DNA of 62,903 nucleotides from Anaerolineae bacterium (GTDB lineage Bacteria > Chloroflexota > Anaerolineae > Aggregatilineales > Phototrophicaceae), in assembly GCA_022826865.1 (NCBI GenBank), contig JAJDUC010000109.1, positions 1 to 62,903 of the forward strand, written 5' to 3'. The position numbers and the translations under genes were made by a program. Under the pieces are notes generated by a model, which made no database searches, was not told the DNA's origin, and saw only the letters and a list, made by a program, of their open reading frames with translations. Of this stretch, positions 9,318 to 18,228 are shown piece by piece; position 1 is the stretch's first letter, and each line of letters begins with the position of its first letter.

Positions 9318-9549
9318 AGCCTTCGCCTTGGTGCAGCGCTATCGCCTGCTTGTGGAGGAATACGAGGCTTTGGACGCCCGAATTGATGAGCTGATCATGG
9401 CCAGCGACGGGGGCACGGACAAGATGTCGGCGGCTGATCTGCGCCAATACCGGCAATGGGCGCGCGAACGCAGCGAAAAACTGAACGCCATGCGGCTCCT
9501 GGAGCGACAATTGGACCTCTCTGAGGACGAGGACGCCGGAAGCGAATAA
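9304..9549 (+). CDS. Small helical protein, function unknown
   Basis: An 81-aa open frame starting at ATG 9304, overlapping the glycosyltransferase end by 14 bp. It is highly charged and predicted to be all helix (heptad-like Leu/Ala spacing in residues 4-70) with an acidic C-terminus. I do not recognise a family. Tight packing between the glycosyltransferase and the next PLP gene argues that it is real. A longer frame upstream exists but overlaps the glycosyltransferase heavily and is less likely. Confidence 0.55.
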   Translation: MPEHEAFALVQRYRLLVEEYEALDARIDELIMASDGGTDKMSAADLRQYRQWARERSEKLNAMRLLERQLDLSEDEDAGSE

Positions 9550-9559
9550 GGAGCGGATA

Positions 9560-10939
9560 ATGATCACCGGACCCACCTTCGAAGAAATGCTGCATCCCCA
9601 GACCATCGACCGGCGCATTCGGGAGGAAGCGCTTGCCGCTTTGGAAGGCGACCCGCTCAACCCCTTAAACCTTTATAATATCACCTGGCGCGATCCGCAG
9701 AACCGTGTCTATCACATCGTGCTTCCGCGAGAATTGACCGGTGTCGACGCCCCGATTGTCCTGCTCTACGGCATGCGTTTCCCCTCGGGCAGCCATAAAG
9801 TGGGCGCGGCTTATTCCGTTCTGCTTGAGAAGCAATTGCTGGGCGAAGTCGATCCCGACCTTCATACCCTGGTTTGGCCTTCAACGGGCAATTATGGCAT
9901 CGGCGGCGCTTTCATCGGCTGTCGCATGGAATACGACAGCATCGTGGTGCTGCCGGAAGAGATGAGCCAGGAGCGTTTCGACCGGATCCAGCGTTATGGC
10001 GCGCGCATCATTCGCACCGCCGGCAGCGAGAGCAATGTCAAAGAGATTTATGACGAGGTCAAGCGCCTGCGCGGCGCCGACAGCAAGATCCGCGCGCTCA
10101 ATCAATTTGAAGTGATGGGCAATTATCGTTTTCATTATTTTGTCACCGGCAATACGGCGGTGGAATTGGCGGCCGAGCTGGCGCAAGCGGGAATCGGCAA
10201 TGGAAGAATTGCCGCCTTTGTCTCGGCCATGGGCAGCGCCGGCACGATTGCGGCCGGCGACCGGCTCAAGCAGGTCTGGCCCGATCACAAAATCGTCGGC
10301 CTGGAGCCGATTCAATGTCCCACCCTCTACAACAACGGTTACGGGGCGCATGAGATCCAGGGTATCGGCGACAAACATGTGACCTGGATTCACAATGTCT
10401 TCAACATGGATGCGCTGATGGCCATCGACGAGCGCGATTGCCTGACGGGTTTGCGGCTCCTGGCGGAAGAAGCCGGCCGCGATGTCCTGGTCGGGCGTTT
10501 CGGTTTGGACGAAGCCGTCGTTTGTCAGCTCTCGGAGGCCTTGGGCATCAGCGGCATCTGCAATATTATTGGCGCCATCAAGACCGCCAGGTTTTACGGG
10601 CTGGGTCCTGATGATGTTGTGCTCACCGTCGCCACCGATGCCATGGAGCGCTATGGGTCGGTGCTGGAGGGATTGCGCGAAGAAGAGGGCGCGCTGGACG
10701 CGGCCGCGGCGACCGCTGCCGTCGACGGCGTCTTTCATCGCGCCGGGACAGACTGGGTGATGGAGGGCGGCCGGGAAGCGCAGGCGCGCTGGCACAATCT
10801 GAAGTATTACACCTGGGTCGAACAGCAGGGCAAGACGGTCGCCGAACTGGACGCCCAGCGCGATCCGGATTGGTGGCTGGCGCATCAAGAACAGGTGACG
10901 GAGATTGACAAGCGCTTGCTCGCGCTGCGCGGCGGCTGA
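9560..10939 (+). CDS. PLP-dependent enzyme (cysteine synthase fold)
   Basis: This 459-aa fold-type-II PLP enzyme differs from the one at 7 kb. The probable Schiff-base lysine is in FPSGSHKVGAAYS (about 75-87). WPSTGNYGIGGAF and SAMGSAGTIAAGDR are the substrate and phosphate loops, and LTVATDAMERYGS lies near the pyridine site. It is longer than cysteine synthase (about 310 aa) because of a 50-residue N-terminal and a 90-residue C-terminal extension. GGAG (9550-9553) lies 6 bp before ATG 9560. With the neighbouring ygeW/ygeY it may fill the role of ygeX, but the reaction cannot be fixed from sequence alone. Confidence 0.8.
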   Translation: MITGPTFEEMLHPQTIDRRIREEALAALEGDPLNPLNLYNITWRDPQNRVYHIVLPRELTGVDAPIVLLYGMRFPSGSHKVGAAYSVLLEKQLLGEVDPDLHTLVWPSTGNYGIGGAFIGCRMEYDSIVVLPEEMSQERFDRIQRYGARIIRTAGSESNVKEIYDEVKRLRGADSKIRALNQFEVMGNYRFHYFVTGNTAVELAAELAQAGIGNGRIAAFVSAMGSAGTIAAGDRLKQVWPDHKIVGLEPIQCPTLYNNGYGAHEIQGIGDKHVTWIHNVFNMDALMAIDERDCLTGLRLLAEEAGRDVLVGRFGLDEAVVCQLSEALGISGICNIIGAIKTARFYGLGPDDVVLTVATDAMERYGSVLEGLREEEGALDAAAATAAVDGVFHRAGTDWVMEGGREAQARWHNLKYYTWVEQQGKTVAELDAQRDPDWWLAHQEQVTEIDKRLLALRGG

Positions 10940-10960
10940 ACAGAAAAAGCGAGATGATCC

Positions 10961-11404
10961 ATGTTCGCGGATGATCGGGTGCTGGTCGGCGTATTGAAAC
11001 GCAAAAAAGATCTGGAGATCGCGCGCCTTCAAGGCTGGTATCGCATTCCCTATCGCCAATTGCCGCGCGGTCTGAATGCGGAATATATCGCTTTCTTCCT
11101 GAGCGGCAAGGCCTTCGCCGACGCCGGCGGATCCATCGCCTATTTCGCGCGCGTAACCGGCCTGGAGTTAGCGCGGCGCAAAGACCTCCTGCCCGATGAA
11201 GACCGGCGAACGGAAGAAATATATTACCAGGTGCAATTCCGGGATCTGCTGCTGAAGGACCCGCCGATTCAGAATCTTCCAGCGCGCTCGGTCAGTTTCA
11301 TTCGCACAACCTGGGATCGCTTCATCCGCGCTGAAACGATTGCCGATCTCTACAGTCGGGCGGAATTTTTCGTCGATCGCGTTTATTACGCTCTGGGCAG
11401 ATAA
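10961..11404 (+). CDS. Conserved-looking hypothetical protein, 147 aa
   Basis: I do not recognise this protein. It is rich in Arg, Tyr and Phe, with no signal peptide and no membrane segment. An N-terminal segment (VLVGVLKRKKDLEIA) is followed by WYRIPYRQLPRG and an aromatic region that would suit an RNA/DNA-binding or small beta domain. The gene sits 21 bp after the PLP gene and 25 bp before ssnA on the same strand, so it is probably co-transcribed with the purine cluster. Confidence 0.65.
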   Translation: MFADDRVLVGVLKRKKDLEIARLQGWYRIPYRQLPRGLNAEYIAFFLSGKAFADAGGSIAYFARVTGLELARRKDLLPDEDRRTEEIYYQVQFRDLLLKDPPIQNLPARSVSFIRTTWDRFIRAETIADLYSRAEFFVDRVYYALGR

Positions 11405-11429
11405 AGCGAGCGGAAGGCGGACAACTCAT

Positions 11430-12782
11430 ATGCTAATCATCAATGCCAAGTTGATCACCCTGGACGCCGAGCCGCGAATTTTGAGCGACCAGGCCCTTCT
11501 GATTGCGGGCGATCGCATCGGCGCCATCGGCCCGGAAGCGGACTTGCGGGCGCGCTTTCCCGAAGCCCCAAGCATCGACGCCCGCGGTCAATACGTCATG
11601 CCGGGCAATATCTGCGCCCACACGCATTTTTATGGCGCTTATGCGCGCGGCATGGCGATACCGGGACCAGCCCCGCGCGACTTCCCGCAGATCCTCGAGC
11701 GCTTGTGGTGGCCGCTGGACCGCGCCCTCGATCGCGAGAGCGTGCGCGCCAGCGCCCGCGTCTGCCTGGTTGATGCGATCAAACACGGCAGTACCAGCTT
11801 GATCGACCATCACGCCAGCCCGAACTTCATCGAGGGCAGCCTTGATGTTATTGGCGAGGCGGTTGACCGCGCCGGTTTGCGCGCGCTGCTCTGTTATGAA
11901 GTGACCGACCGCGACGGCAGGGACAAAATGCAGGCCGGCATCGCGGAAAACCTGCGCTTTATGACGGCGTCGGCGGCGCATTCCCGCATCCGCGGCGCCT
12001 TCGGTCTGCACGCCAGCCTGACGCTGGATGACGAGAGCCTGGAAGCCTGCGCAGCCGCCATTCCGGACGGCGCCGGTTTCCACATTCACGTCGCCGAGCA
12101 TGAAGCGGACGAAGCCGACAGCCTGCGCCGCAGCGGCCGTTCCGTTGTAGAACGGCTGGATCAATACGGCATCTGGCGCGAAGCGACAATCGCCGCCCAC
12201 TGTGTGCATATTAATGAAGCGGAACGCGATATACTGCGCGATCGCGGCGTGTGGGTCAGCCATCAGCCGCGTTCCAATATGAACAACGGCGTCGGCGCCG
12301 CCGATATTGACGGCTTGCTGGCAGCCGGCCTCAAGCTCTGTTTGGGCAACGACGGCTTCAGCAATAATATGTGGGCGGAATGGAAAGCGGCTTATTTGCT
12401 GCACAAGGCAGTCAACCGCGATCCGCGCCGCGCCGATGGCACGAGCATCGCCCGAATGGCTTGGGAAAACAACGCCCGGCTCATGGAAAGGTTTTTCCCG
12501 GGCGCGAGCATAGGCCGCTTGAGCGCCGGCGCGCTTGCCGATCTGATCTTCGTCGATTACCGGCCTTTCACGCCTCTAAGCGCCGGCAACTTGCCTTGGC
12601 ATTTGCTCTTTGGCTTTGAATCTTCAATGGTGACGACAACAATATGCGCCGGACAAGTCTTGATGCGCGACCGCCAGCTCTTGACCATGGACGAAGATGA
12701 AGTCGCGGCCGAGGCGCTGTCGCTGGCGCCCAAGGTTTGGGAAAACTATACGCGAAACGTCCAGCGTGTTTTACAATCCTAA
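11430..12782 (+). CDS. ssnA: Putative aminohydrolase SsnA
   Basis: This 450-aa amidohydrolase is the second paralogue of the window and matches the SsnA branch. The metal motif CAHTHFYGAYARGM lies at about 62-75. HIHVAEHEAD, AHCVHINE and LGNDGFSNNM give the later ligands. SsnA proteins accompany YgeY, YgeW and selenium-linked xanthine dehydrogenases in several bacteria; their substrate is not established. ATG 11430 follows GGAAGG (11411-11416). A longer frame reading from 11340 overlaps the previous gene and lacks support. Confidence 0.88.
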   Translation: MLIINAKLITLDAEPRILSDQALLIAGDRIGAIGPEADLRARFPEAPSIDARGQYVMPGNICAHTHFYGAYARGMAIPGPAPRDFPQILERLWWPLDRALDRESVRASARVCLVDAIKHGSTSLIDHHASPNFIEGSLDVIGEAVDRAGLRALLCYEVTDRDGRDKMQAGIAENLRFMTASAAHSRIRGAFGLHASLTLDDESLEACAAAIPDGAGFHIHVAEHEADEADSLRRSGRSVVERLDQYGIWREATIAAHCVHINEAERDILRDRGVWVSHQPRSNMNNGVGAADIDGLLAAGLKLCLGNDGFSNNMWAEWKAAYLLHKAVNRDPRRADGTSIARMAWENNARLMERFFPGASIGRLSAGALADLIFVDYRPFTPLSAGNLPWHLLFGFESSMVTTTICAGQVLMRDRQLLTMDEDEVAAEALSLAPKVWENYTRNVQRVLQS

Positions 12783-12815
12783 GCTGATTTCGCTGGCGAC
12801 GAGATAGAGGGGCTC

Positions 12816-13472
12816 ATGAGGACTTTGGCGATATTGGGTGGCACGGGCAATGAGGGCGCCGGACTGGCGATGCGTTGGGCGCTGAAGGGCTATCGCGTCA
12901 TTATCGGGTCGCGCGCCGAAGAAAAAGCCCGGACGCGGGCGGCCGAGATGAATGCCGAGCTCGGCGCGGATTATCTGACCGGCATGGCGAATGCCGCCGC
13001 GGCTGCCGCCGCCGAAATCGTCGTACTCAGTGTGCCATACAGCGCGCATAAGTCGACCTTGTCCGGACTGCGCGAGCAATGCGCCGGCAAGCTGCTGGTG
13101 GATTTGACAGTGCCGCTGCAGCCGCCCGAGATCATGGCGGTCAATTTGCCGGCGGGTGGGGCGGCCGCCTTGGAAGCCCAATCCCTGCTCGGCAGCGCGG
13201 CGACGGTCGTGTCCGCCTTCCAAAATGTGAGCGCCGTCAAGCTCAAGCAACTGGACCGCGATGTCGATTGCGATGTTCTGGTTTGCGCCGATGACGAGGC
13301 GGCGAAGGCGCTCGTGATTGAACTGGTGGACGCCGCCGGCATGCGCGGCATAGACGCCGGTCCCTTGAAGAACGCGGTGGCGGCCGAGTCCCTGACACCT
13401 GTCCTCCTGCATATCAACAGATTCTACAAGGTCAAGGGCGCCGGCATTCGCATCACCGGCCTGGAACAGTAA
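12816..13472 (+). CDS. npdG: NADPH-dependent F420 reductase
   Basis: This 218-aa Rossmann protein has the fingerprint ILGGTGNEGAGLAMRW near the N-terminus, followed by IIGSRAEEKA, whose Ser-Arg suits NADP phosphate. LSVPYSAHKSTL and VVSAFQNVSA match F420:NADP oxidoreductase (Fno/NpdG). It moves hydride between NADP(H) and coenzyme F420. It begins the F420 cassette, 2 bp before cofE, and would tie the cofactor to the NADPH pool. ATG 12816 follows GAGGGG (12807-12812) directly. Confidence 0.9.
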   Translation: MRTLAILGGTGNEGAGLAMRWALKGYRVIIGSRAEEKARTRAAEMNAELGADYLTGMANAAAAAAAEIVVLSVPYSAHKSTLSGLREQCAGKLLVDLTVPLQPPEIMAVNLPAGGAAALEAQSLLGSAATVVSAFQNVSAVKLKQLDRDVDCDVLVCADDEAAKALVIELVDAAGMRGIDAGPLKNAVAAESLTPVLLHINRFYKVKGAGIRITGLEQ

Positions 13473-13474
13473 AC

Positions 13475-14242
13475 ATGACTCGCCGTCTCGGCTTCTCCGC
13501 TCGCGCGATTGCTGATATACCTTTGATCCAGGCGGGAGACGATATCGCCGCCATCGTATTGACCAAGGCGCGCGCCGGCGGCCTTGTTCTGCAGGACGGC
13601 GATGTGCTGGTGATATCTTCAAAGATCGTATCCAAAGCCGAGGGACGCTATGTCGAGCTGGATTCGGTGAAGGTCTCGGAAGCGGCGCTGGCGCTGGCGG
13701 CGGAGACGGGCAAAGATCCGCGCCTGGTCGAACTCATCGTCAATGAATCCCGGCGCGTCTCGCGCAAGCGCCCGGGTTTGCTGGTCACCGAGCACCGTCT
13801 CGGTTTTGTCTCGGCCAATGCCGGGGTCGACCAAAGCAATATCGAATGCGGCGACGAGGCCGCGCTGCTTCTGCCGCTTGATCCGGATCATTCGGCCGCC
13901 GCCTATCGGCTGGCAATCCGCGACGAACTGGGCCTGGACATTGCCGTTGTCATAAGTGATACGCATGGCCGCGCTTTTCGTGTTGGCAATGTCGGCGTGG
14001 CGATTGGCGCGGCTGGCCTGCCGACCGTCAATGATTTGCGCGGAAAGCCCGATCTTTATGGACGCGCCTTCGAGGTGACACAAGTCGCCTATGCCGATCT
14101 GGTCGCCTCGGCCGCGCATTTGCTCTGCGGTGAAGGCGATGAGGGTTTGCCGGCGGTCCTGATCCGCGGTCTCGATACAGGCGGCGCGCCAGGCCGCGCT
14201 ATCGATCTGATTCGCGCCGCCGACCAGGACCTCTATCGTTAA
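13475..14242 (+). CDS. cofE: Coenzyme F420-0:L-glutamate ligase
   Basis: This 255-aa protein is CofE, the GTP-dependent ligase that adds gamma-linked glutamates to F420-0. DGDVLVISSKIVSKAEGR and ESRRVSRKRPGLLVTEHRL near the N-terminal third, and VISDTHGRAFR with VGVAIGAAGLP in the second half, are characteristic of the family. In mycobacteria this domain is fused to a nitroreductase-like domain as FbiB; here the two parts are separate adjacent genes one base apart. The organism therefore likely makes polyglutamylated F420. Confidence 0.93.
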   Translation: MTRRLGFSARAIADIPLIQAGDDIAAIVLTKARAGGLVLQDGDVLVISSKIVSKAEGRYVELDSVKVSEAALALAAETGKDPRLVELIVNESRRVSRKRPGLLVTEHRLGFVSANAGVDQSNIECGDEAALLLPLDPDHSAAAYRLAIRDELGLDIAVVISDTHGRAFRVGNVGVAIGAAGLPTVNDLRGKPDLYGRAFEVTQVAYADLVASAAHLLCGEGDEGLPAVLIRGLDTGGAPGRAIDLIRAADQDLYR

Positions 14243-14243
14243 G

Positions 14244-14855
14244 ATGACGACCAATCCGCCCCAACTTCTCAATCTTATGCGCGCGCGCCGGTCCTTGCGC
14301 CGCTATGAGGACGAGGCTGTGCCAGACGCCTGCATCGAGCGGATCATGGAAGCGGCAATCTGGGCGCCCTCGGCGCATAATCGGCAACCCTGGCGCTTCG
14401 TTATGATCAGCGCCGCGGCCAGCAAAGACCGGCTGGCGCGGGAAATGGGCGCGCGTTTGCGCGCGGATCTCAGCCGCGACGCGGTTGCGGCCGCCGTAAT
14501 TGACGCCGATGTCGCGCGCTCTTACGCGCGCATCACCGGGGCGCCGCTGCTGATACTGCTCTGCATGAGCCTGCGCGATATGGATGTTTACTGCGATGAG
14601 CGGCGCAACAGCCACGAACGGACGATGGCGGCGCAAAGCACGGCGATGGCCGGCCAAAATATGCTGCTCATGGCGGAAAGCCTGGGCCTGGGCGCTTGCT
14701 GGGTCTGCGCGCCGCTATTCTGTCAGGAACTGGTTGCGCAAGTCTTGAATTTGCCGGAGGACTGGATGCCGCAAGGGATGATCACGCTGGGCTATCCCGC
14801 GCAAAGCCGCGAGCGCGACCGCGAAAGCTGGCGGACTAGGGCGCTCTGGCGATGA
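14244..14855 (+). CDS. Nitroreductase-family protein, FbiB C-terminal-like
   Basis: This 203-aa FMN-binding nitroreductase-fold protein has [14 protein letters not shown] at the N-terminus, [17 protein letters not shown] FMN contacts at about 41-51 and [12 protein letters not shown] later. Its position right after cofE and before cofD equates it with the C-terminal domain of FbiB. That domain reduces dehydro-F420-0 in the phosphoenolpyruvate route of F420 synthesis. The stop region overlaps the cofD start by ATGA, so expression is coupled. The reaction is inferred from position and family. Confidence 0.82.
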   Translation: MTTNPPQLLNLMRARRSLRRYEDEAVPDACIERIMEAAIWAPSAHNRQPWRFVMISAAASKDRLAREMGARLRADLSRDAVAAAVIDADVARSYARITGAPLLILLCMSLRDMDVYCDERRNSHERTMAAQSTAMAGQNMLLMAESLGLGACWVCAPLFCQELVAQVLNLPEDWMPQGMITLGYPAQSRERDRESWRTRALWR

Positions 14856-15790
14856 GCGGCAACATCGCCGTCCTGGTAGGCGGAGTCGGCGGCGCAAAAT
14901 TGGCCAGCGGATTGGCCGAGCTGCTGCCGCCGCGGCAACTGACTTTCATCGTCAACACCGGCGACGATTTCTGGCGCCTTGGCTTGAAGATCTGCCCCGA
15001 TCTGGATACTGTGATGTACACGCTGGCCGGTCTCGTCGATGCGGAGGCGGGCTGGGGCGTCGCTGGCGATACCACGGCCGCCCTCGACAGCCTGGAGCAG
15101 CTTTATGGTCTGGAGCCCTGGTTTCGGCTGGGGGACAAGGACCTCGCCACGCATCTCTTGCGGACGCAGTTGCTGCGCCAGGGCCGTACCTTGACCGAAG
15201 TCACCGCTTGCCTGCGCCGGCGGCTCGGCATCGGCGCGACCTTGCTGCCAATGTGCGATGCCGATATGCCGACCCGGCTGGACAGCCTGGAACATGGCGA
15301 ACTCGGTTTCCAGGAATATTTTGTCAAGCGCCGCTGGCAGCCGACTGTCCGGGCGATACGACATCCGAACAGCGCCGGAGCGCGCTTGACGCCGGCCGTA
15401 AATGGCGCGCTGGATGAAGCTGATCTGGTCCTGATTGCGCCTTCCAATCCCTGGCTTTCGATCGGGCCGATCCTGGCGGTTCCGGGTATGCGCCGGGCAC
15501 TGATGAATCTTTCTGTTCCGGTGGTCGCGGTGACGCCAATCATCGCGGGCGCGGCCGTCAAAGGCCCGACGGCCAAGATCATGCGCGAATTGGGATTGCC
15601 GGTTTCGGCCGCGGCGGTGGCGCAATATTATGACGGCCTTATCAACGGCTTCATCGACGATTGCCGCAATGAGGCGCTGCCCATCGCCGGCTTGCGCTGC
15701 GCGCGCTTGAATACGCTGATGCGCAGTCCCGAAGACAAAATCGCCTTGGCGCGGGCCGGCCTGGAGTGGATCGAAAGCTGGACGACATGA
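14852..15790 (+). CDS. cofD: 2-phospho-L-lactate transferase
   Basis: This 312-aa CofD/FbiA transferase joins the activated phospholactyl or phosphoenolpyruvyl group to FO, forming (dehydro)F420-0. The signature [18 protein letters not shown] is at 7-24. [19 protein letters not shown] (about 35-53) is the FO-binding stretch, and [16 protein letters not shown] lies in the C-terminal half. It overlaps the previous gene by 4 bp and cofC by 4 bp (both ATGA). FO synthase genes (cofG/cofH) are not in the window and must lie elsewhere. Confidence 0.95.
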   Translation: MSGNIAVLVGGVGGAKLASGLAELLPPRQLTFIVNTGDDFWRLGLKICPDLDTVMYTLAGLVDAEAGWGVAGDTTAALDSLEQLYGLEPWFRLGDKDLATHLLRTQLLRQGRTLTEVTACLRRRLGIGATLLPMCDADMPTRLDSLEHGELGFQEYFVKRRWQPTVRAIRHPNSAGARLTPAVNGALDEADLVLIAPSNPWLSIGPILAVPGMRRALMNLSVPVVAVTPIIAGAAVKGPTAKIMRELGLPVSAAAVAQYYDGLINGFIDDCRNEALPIAGLRCARLNTLMRSPEDKIALARAGLEWIESWTT

Positions 15791-16434
15791 GCTTGTGGGC
15801 CATCATACCGGTCAAACCGCTCAAGAACGCCAAGAGCCGGCTTTCGCCGATTCTGCAGCCGGACCAGCGCTATGAACTGGCGCTGGCCATGTTCCGGCAT
15901 GTGCTCTCGGTGACGACGACGGCGCAGCTTGTGAGCGGGGTGCTGGTGATTTCCCGCGATACCAAAGCTTTGGCCATCGCGCGGGAAATGGGGGCCAAGA
16001 CTTTGCAGGAGGGGGCGATCTCCAATTTGAATCCGGCCTTGCTGCGCGCGACTGCCGTAGTGAAGAGTTGGCGCGCTGATGCCATCTTGATTCTGCCGGC
16101 CGATCTGCCTTTCATCAGCGCTGACGACATCGGCGCAATGATCCGCCTCGCGCAGGAGCATTCGATTGTGATTGCGACCGACCGCGAGCGCGATGGCACT
16201 AATGCTCTGCTGGTCCGGCCGCCGGGCGCAATTGAATATGAATATGGACGGGGCAGTTACGAGCGGCACCTGCAAAACGCCGGGCGCGCCGGCCTGCCGG
16301 TCGCGCTGTATGAATCCGACCGCATGACCCTGGACATTGATGTGCCAGACGACCTCAACGACTATCACAAGATCCTGGCGCGGGGCCGCTTTAGGCACCT
16401 GCCGTCTTTTCGGCTCGCATGTGGCGCGAATTGA
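15787..16434 (+). CDS. cofC: 2-phospho-L-lactate (or PEP) guanylyltransferase
   Basis: This 215-aa CofC/FbiD nucleotidyltransferase has VKPLKNAKSRLSPIL at the N-terminus, ILPADLPFISADD in the middle (metal-binding Asp) and a C-terminal TLDIDVPDDL. It activates 2-phospholactate or phosphoenolpyruvate with GTP for CofD. The presence of the FbiB-C-like reductase next door favours the phosphoenolpyruvate version, but this is an inference. ATG 15787 overlaps the cofD stop; a frame extending to 15766 is not supported. Confidence 0.93.
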   Translation: MSLWAIIPVKPLKNAKSRLSPILQPDQRYELALAMFRHVLSVTTTAQLVSGVLVISRDTKALAIAREMGAKTLQEGAISNLNPALLRATAVVKSWRADAILILPADLPFISADDIGAMIRLAQEHSIVIATDRERDGTNALLVRPPGAIEYEYGRGSYERHLQNAGRAGLPVALYESDRMTLDIDVPDDLNDYHKILARGRFRHLPSFRLACGAN

Positions 16435-16518
16435 GCCATCTGCTTTCATTTGCTTAAATTGATGAAGTTGGTTGATAATAGGCGCGCAATTTGACAAAGT
16501 AGATACAGGAGTTGTCCC

Positions 16519-17526
<1,008 letters not shown>

Positions 17527-17576
17527 AGACAGCTGCGGCGCCCGTGGCTCAAACACTCCAGCGGAAAAGCGGCGCG

Positions 17577-18188
17577 GTGAAGATCCTCTGCGTCAGCGAC
17601 ACCGAGATGCCGCAATTGCACAACGCGGTCAACTTGCGCCGTCAATACAGCGATATCGATATGATCATCAGCTGTGGCGATATGCCGCCGAATTATCTCG
17701 ATTTCATCACGAGCATTATCGGCGCGCCGCTCTTTTATGTGCGCGGCAACCACGACGAACGCTACGATGAAGAACCGCCCGGCGGCATCAATTTGCATCG
17801 CTCGGTCGTCGAGTTCCGCGGTTTGACCCTGGCTGGCCTGGAGGGTTCAATCCGATATAATAATGGCGATATTCAGTATACGCAGTTCCAAATGCAGCGC
17901 ATGGTGCTGGGGCTGGCGCCCGCAATCCTGTGGAAGCGCTGGATGCGCCGCCGCGGCATCGACTTGTTCGTAACGCATGCGCCGGCGCGGGACATTCATG
18001 ACGGGAAAGACCTGGCGCATCGCGGTTTTGACAGCTACCTCAGATTCATGAAGTGGTATCGTCCGCGTTATATGCTGCATGGGCATGTGCATACTTGGGA
18101 CCGGCGCAAAACCGTGCGCACACAGTTTGAATCAACCTGTGTGCTGAACATCAACCCGTTCACGGTTCTGGAGCTGGACCCGTCTTAA
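17577..18188 (+). CDS. Calcineurin-like metallophosphoesterase
   Basis: This 203-aa protein has all five phosphoesterase motifs in order: CVSDTE, SCGDMPPNY, VRGNHDER, FVTHAPA and LHGHVHTW. Homologues are icc/YfcE-type phosphodiesterases or phosphatases with two metal ions. GTG 17577 was chosen because the family core starts right there and GGAAAAG lies upstream; a second GTG at 17544 is possible. The frame also extends back into the LLM gene, which is not credible. It lies between the F420 and molybdenum hydroxylase groups; its substrate is unknown. Confidence 0.8.
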   Translation: MKILCVSDTEMPQLHNAVNLRRQYSDIDMIISCGDMPPNYLDFITSIIGAPLFYVRGNHDERYDEEPPGGINLHRSVVEFRGLTLAGLEGSIRYNNGDIQYTQFQMQRMVLGLAPAILWKRWMRRRGIDLFVTHAPARDIHDGKDLAHRGFDSYLRFMKWYRPRYMLHGHVHTWDRRKTVRTQFESTCVLNINPFTVLELDPS

Positions 18189-18228
18189 ACCAGCGAGGTT
18201 CGGCACCTGGAAAAGGAGGCCGGCTTAT

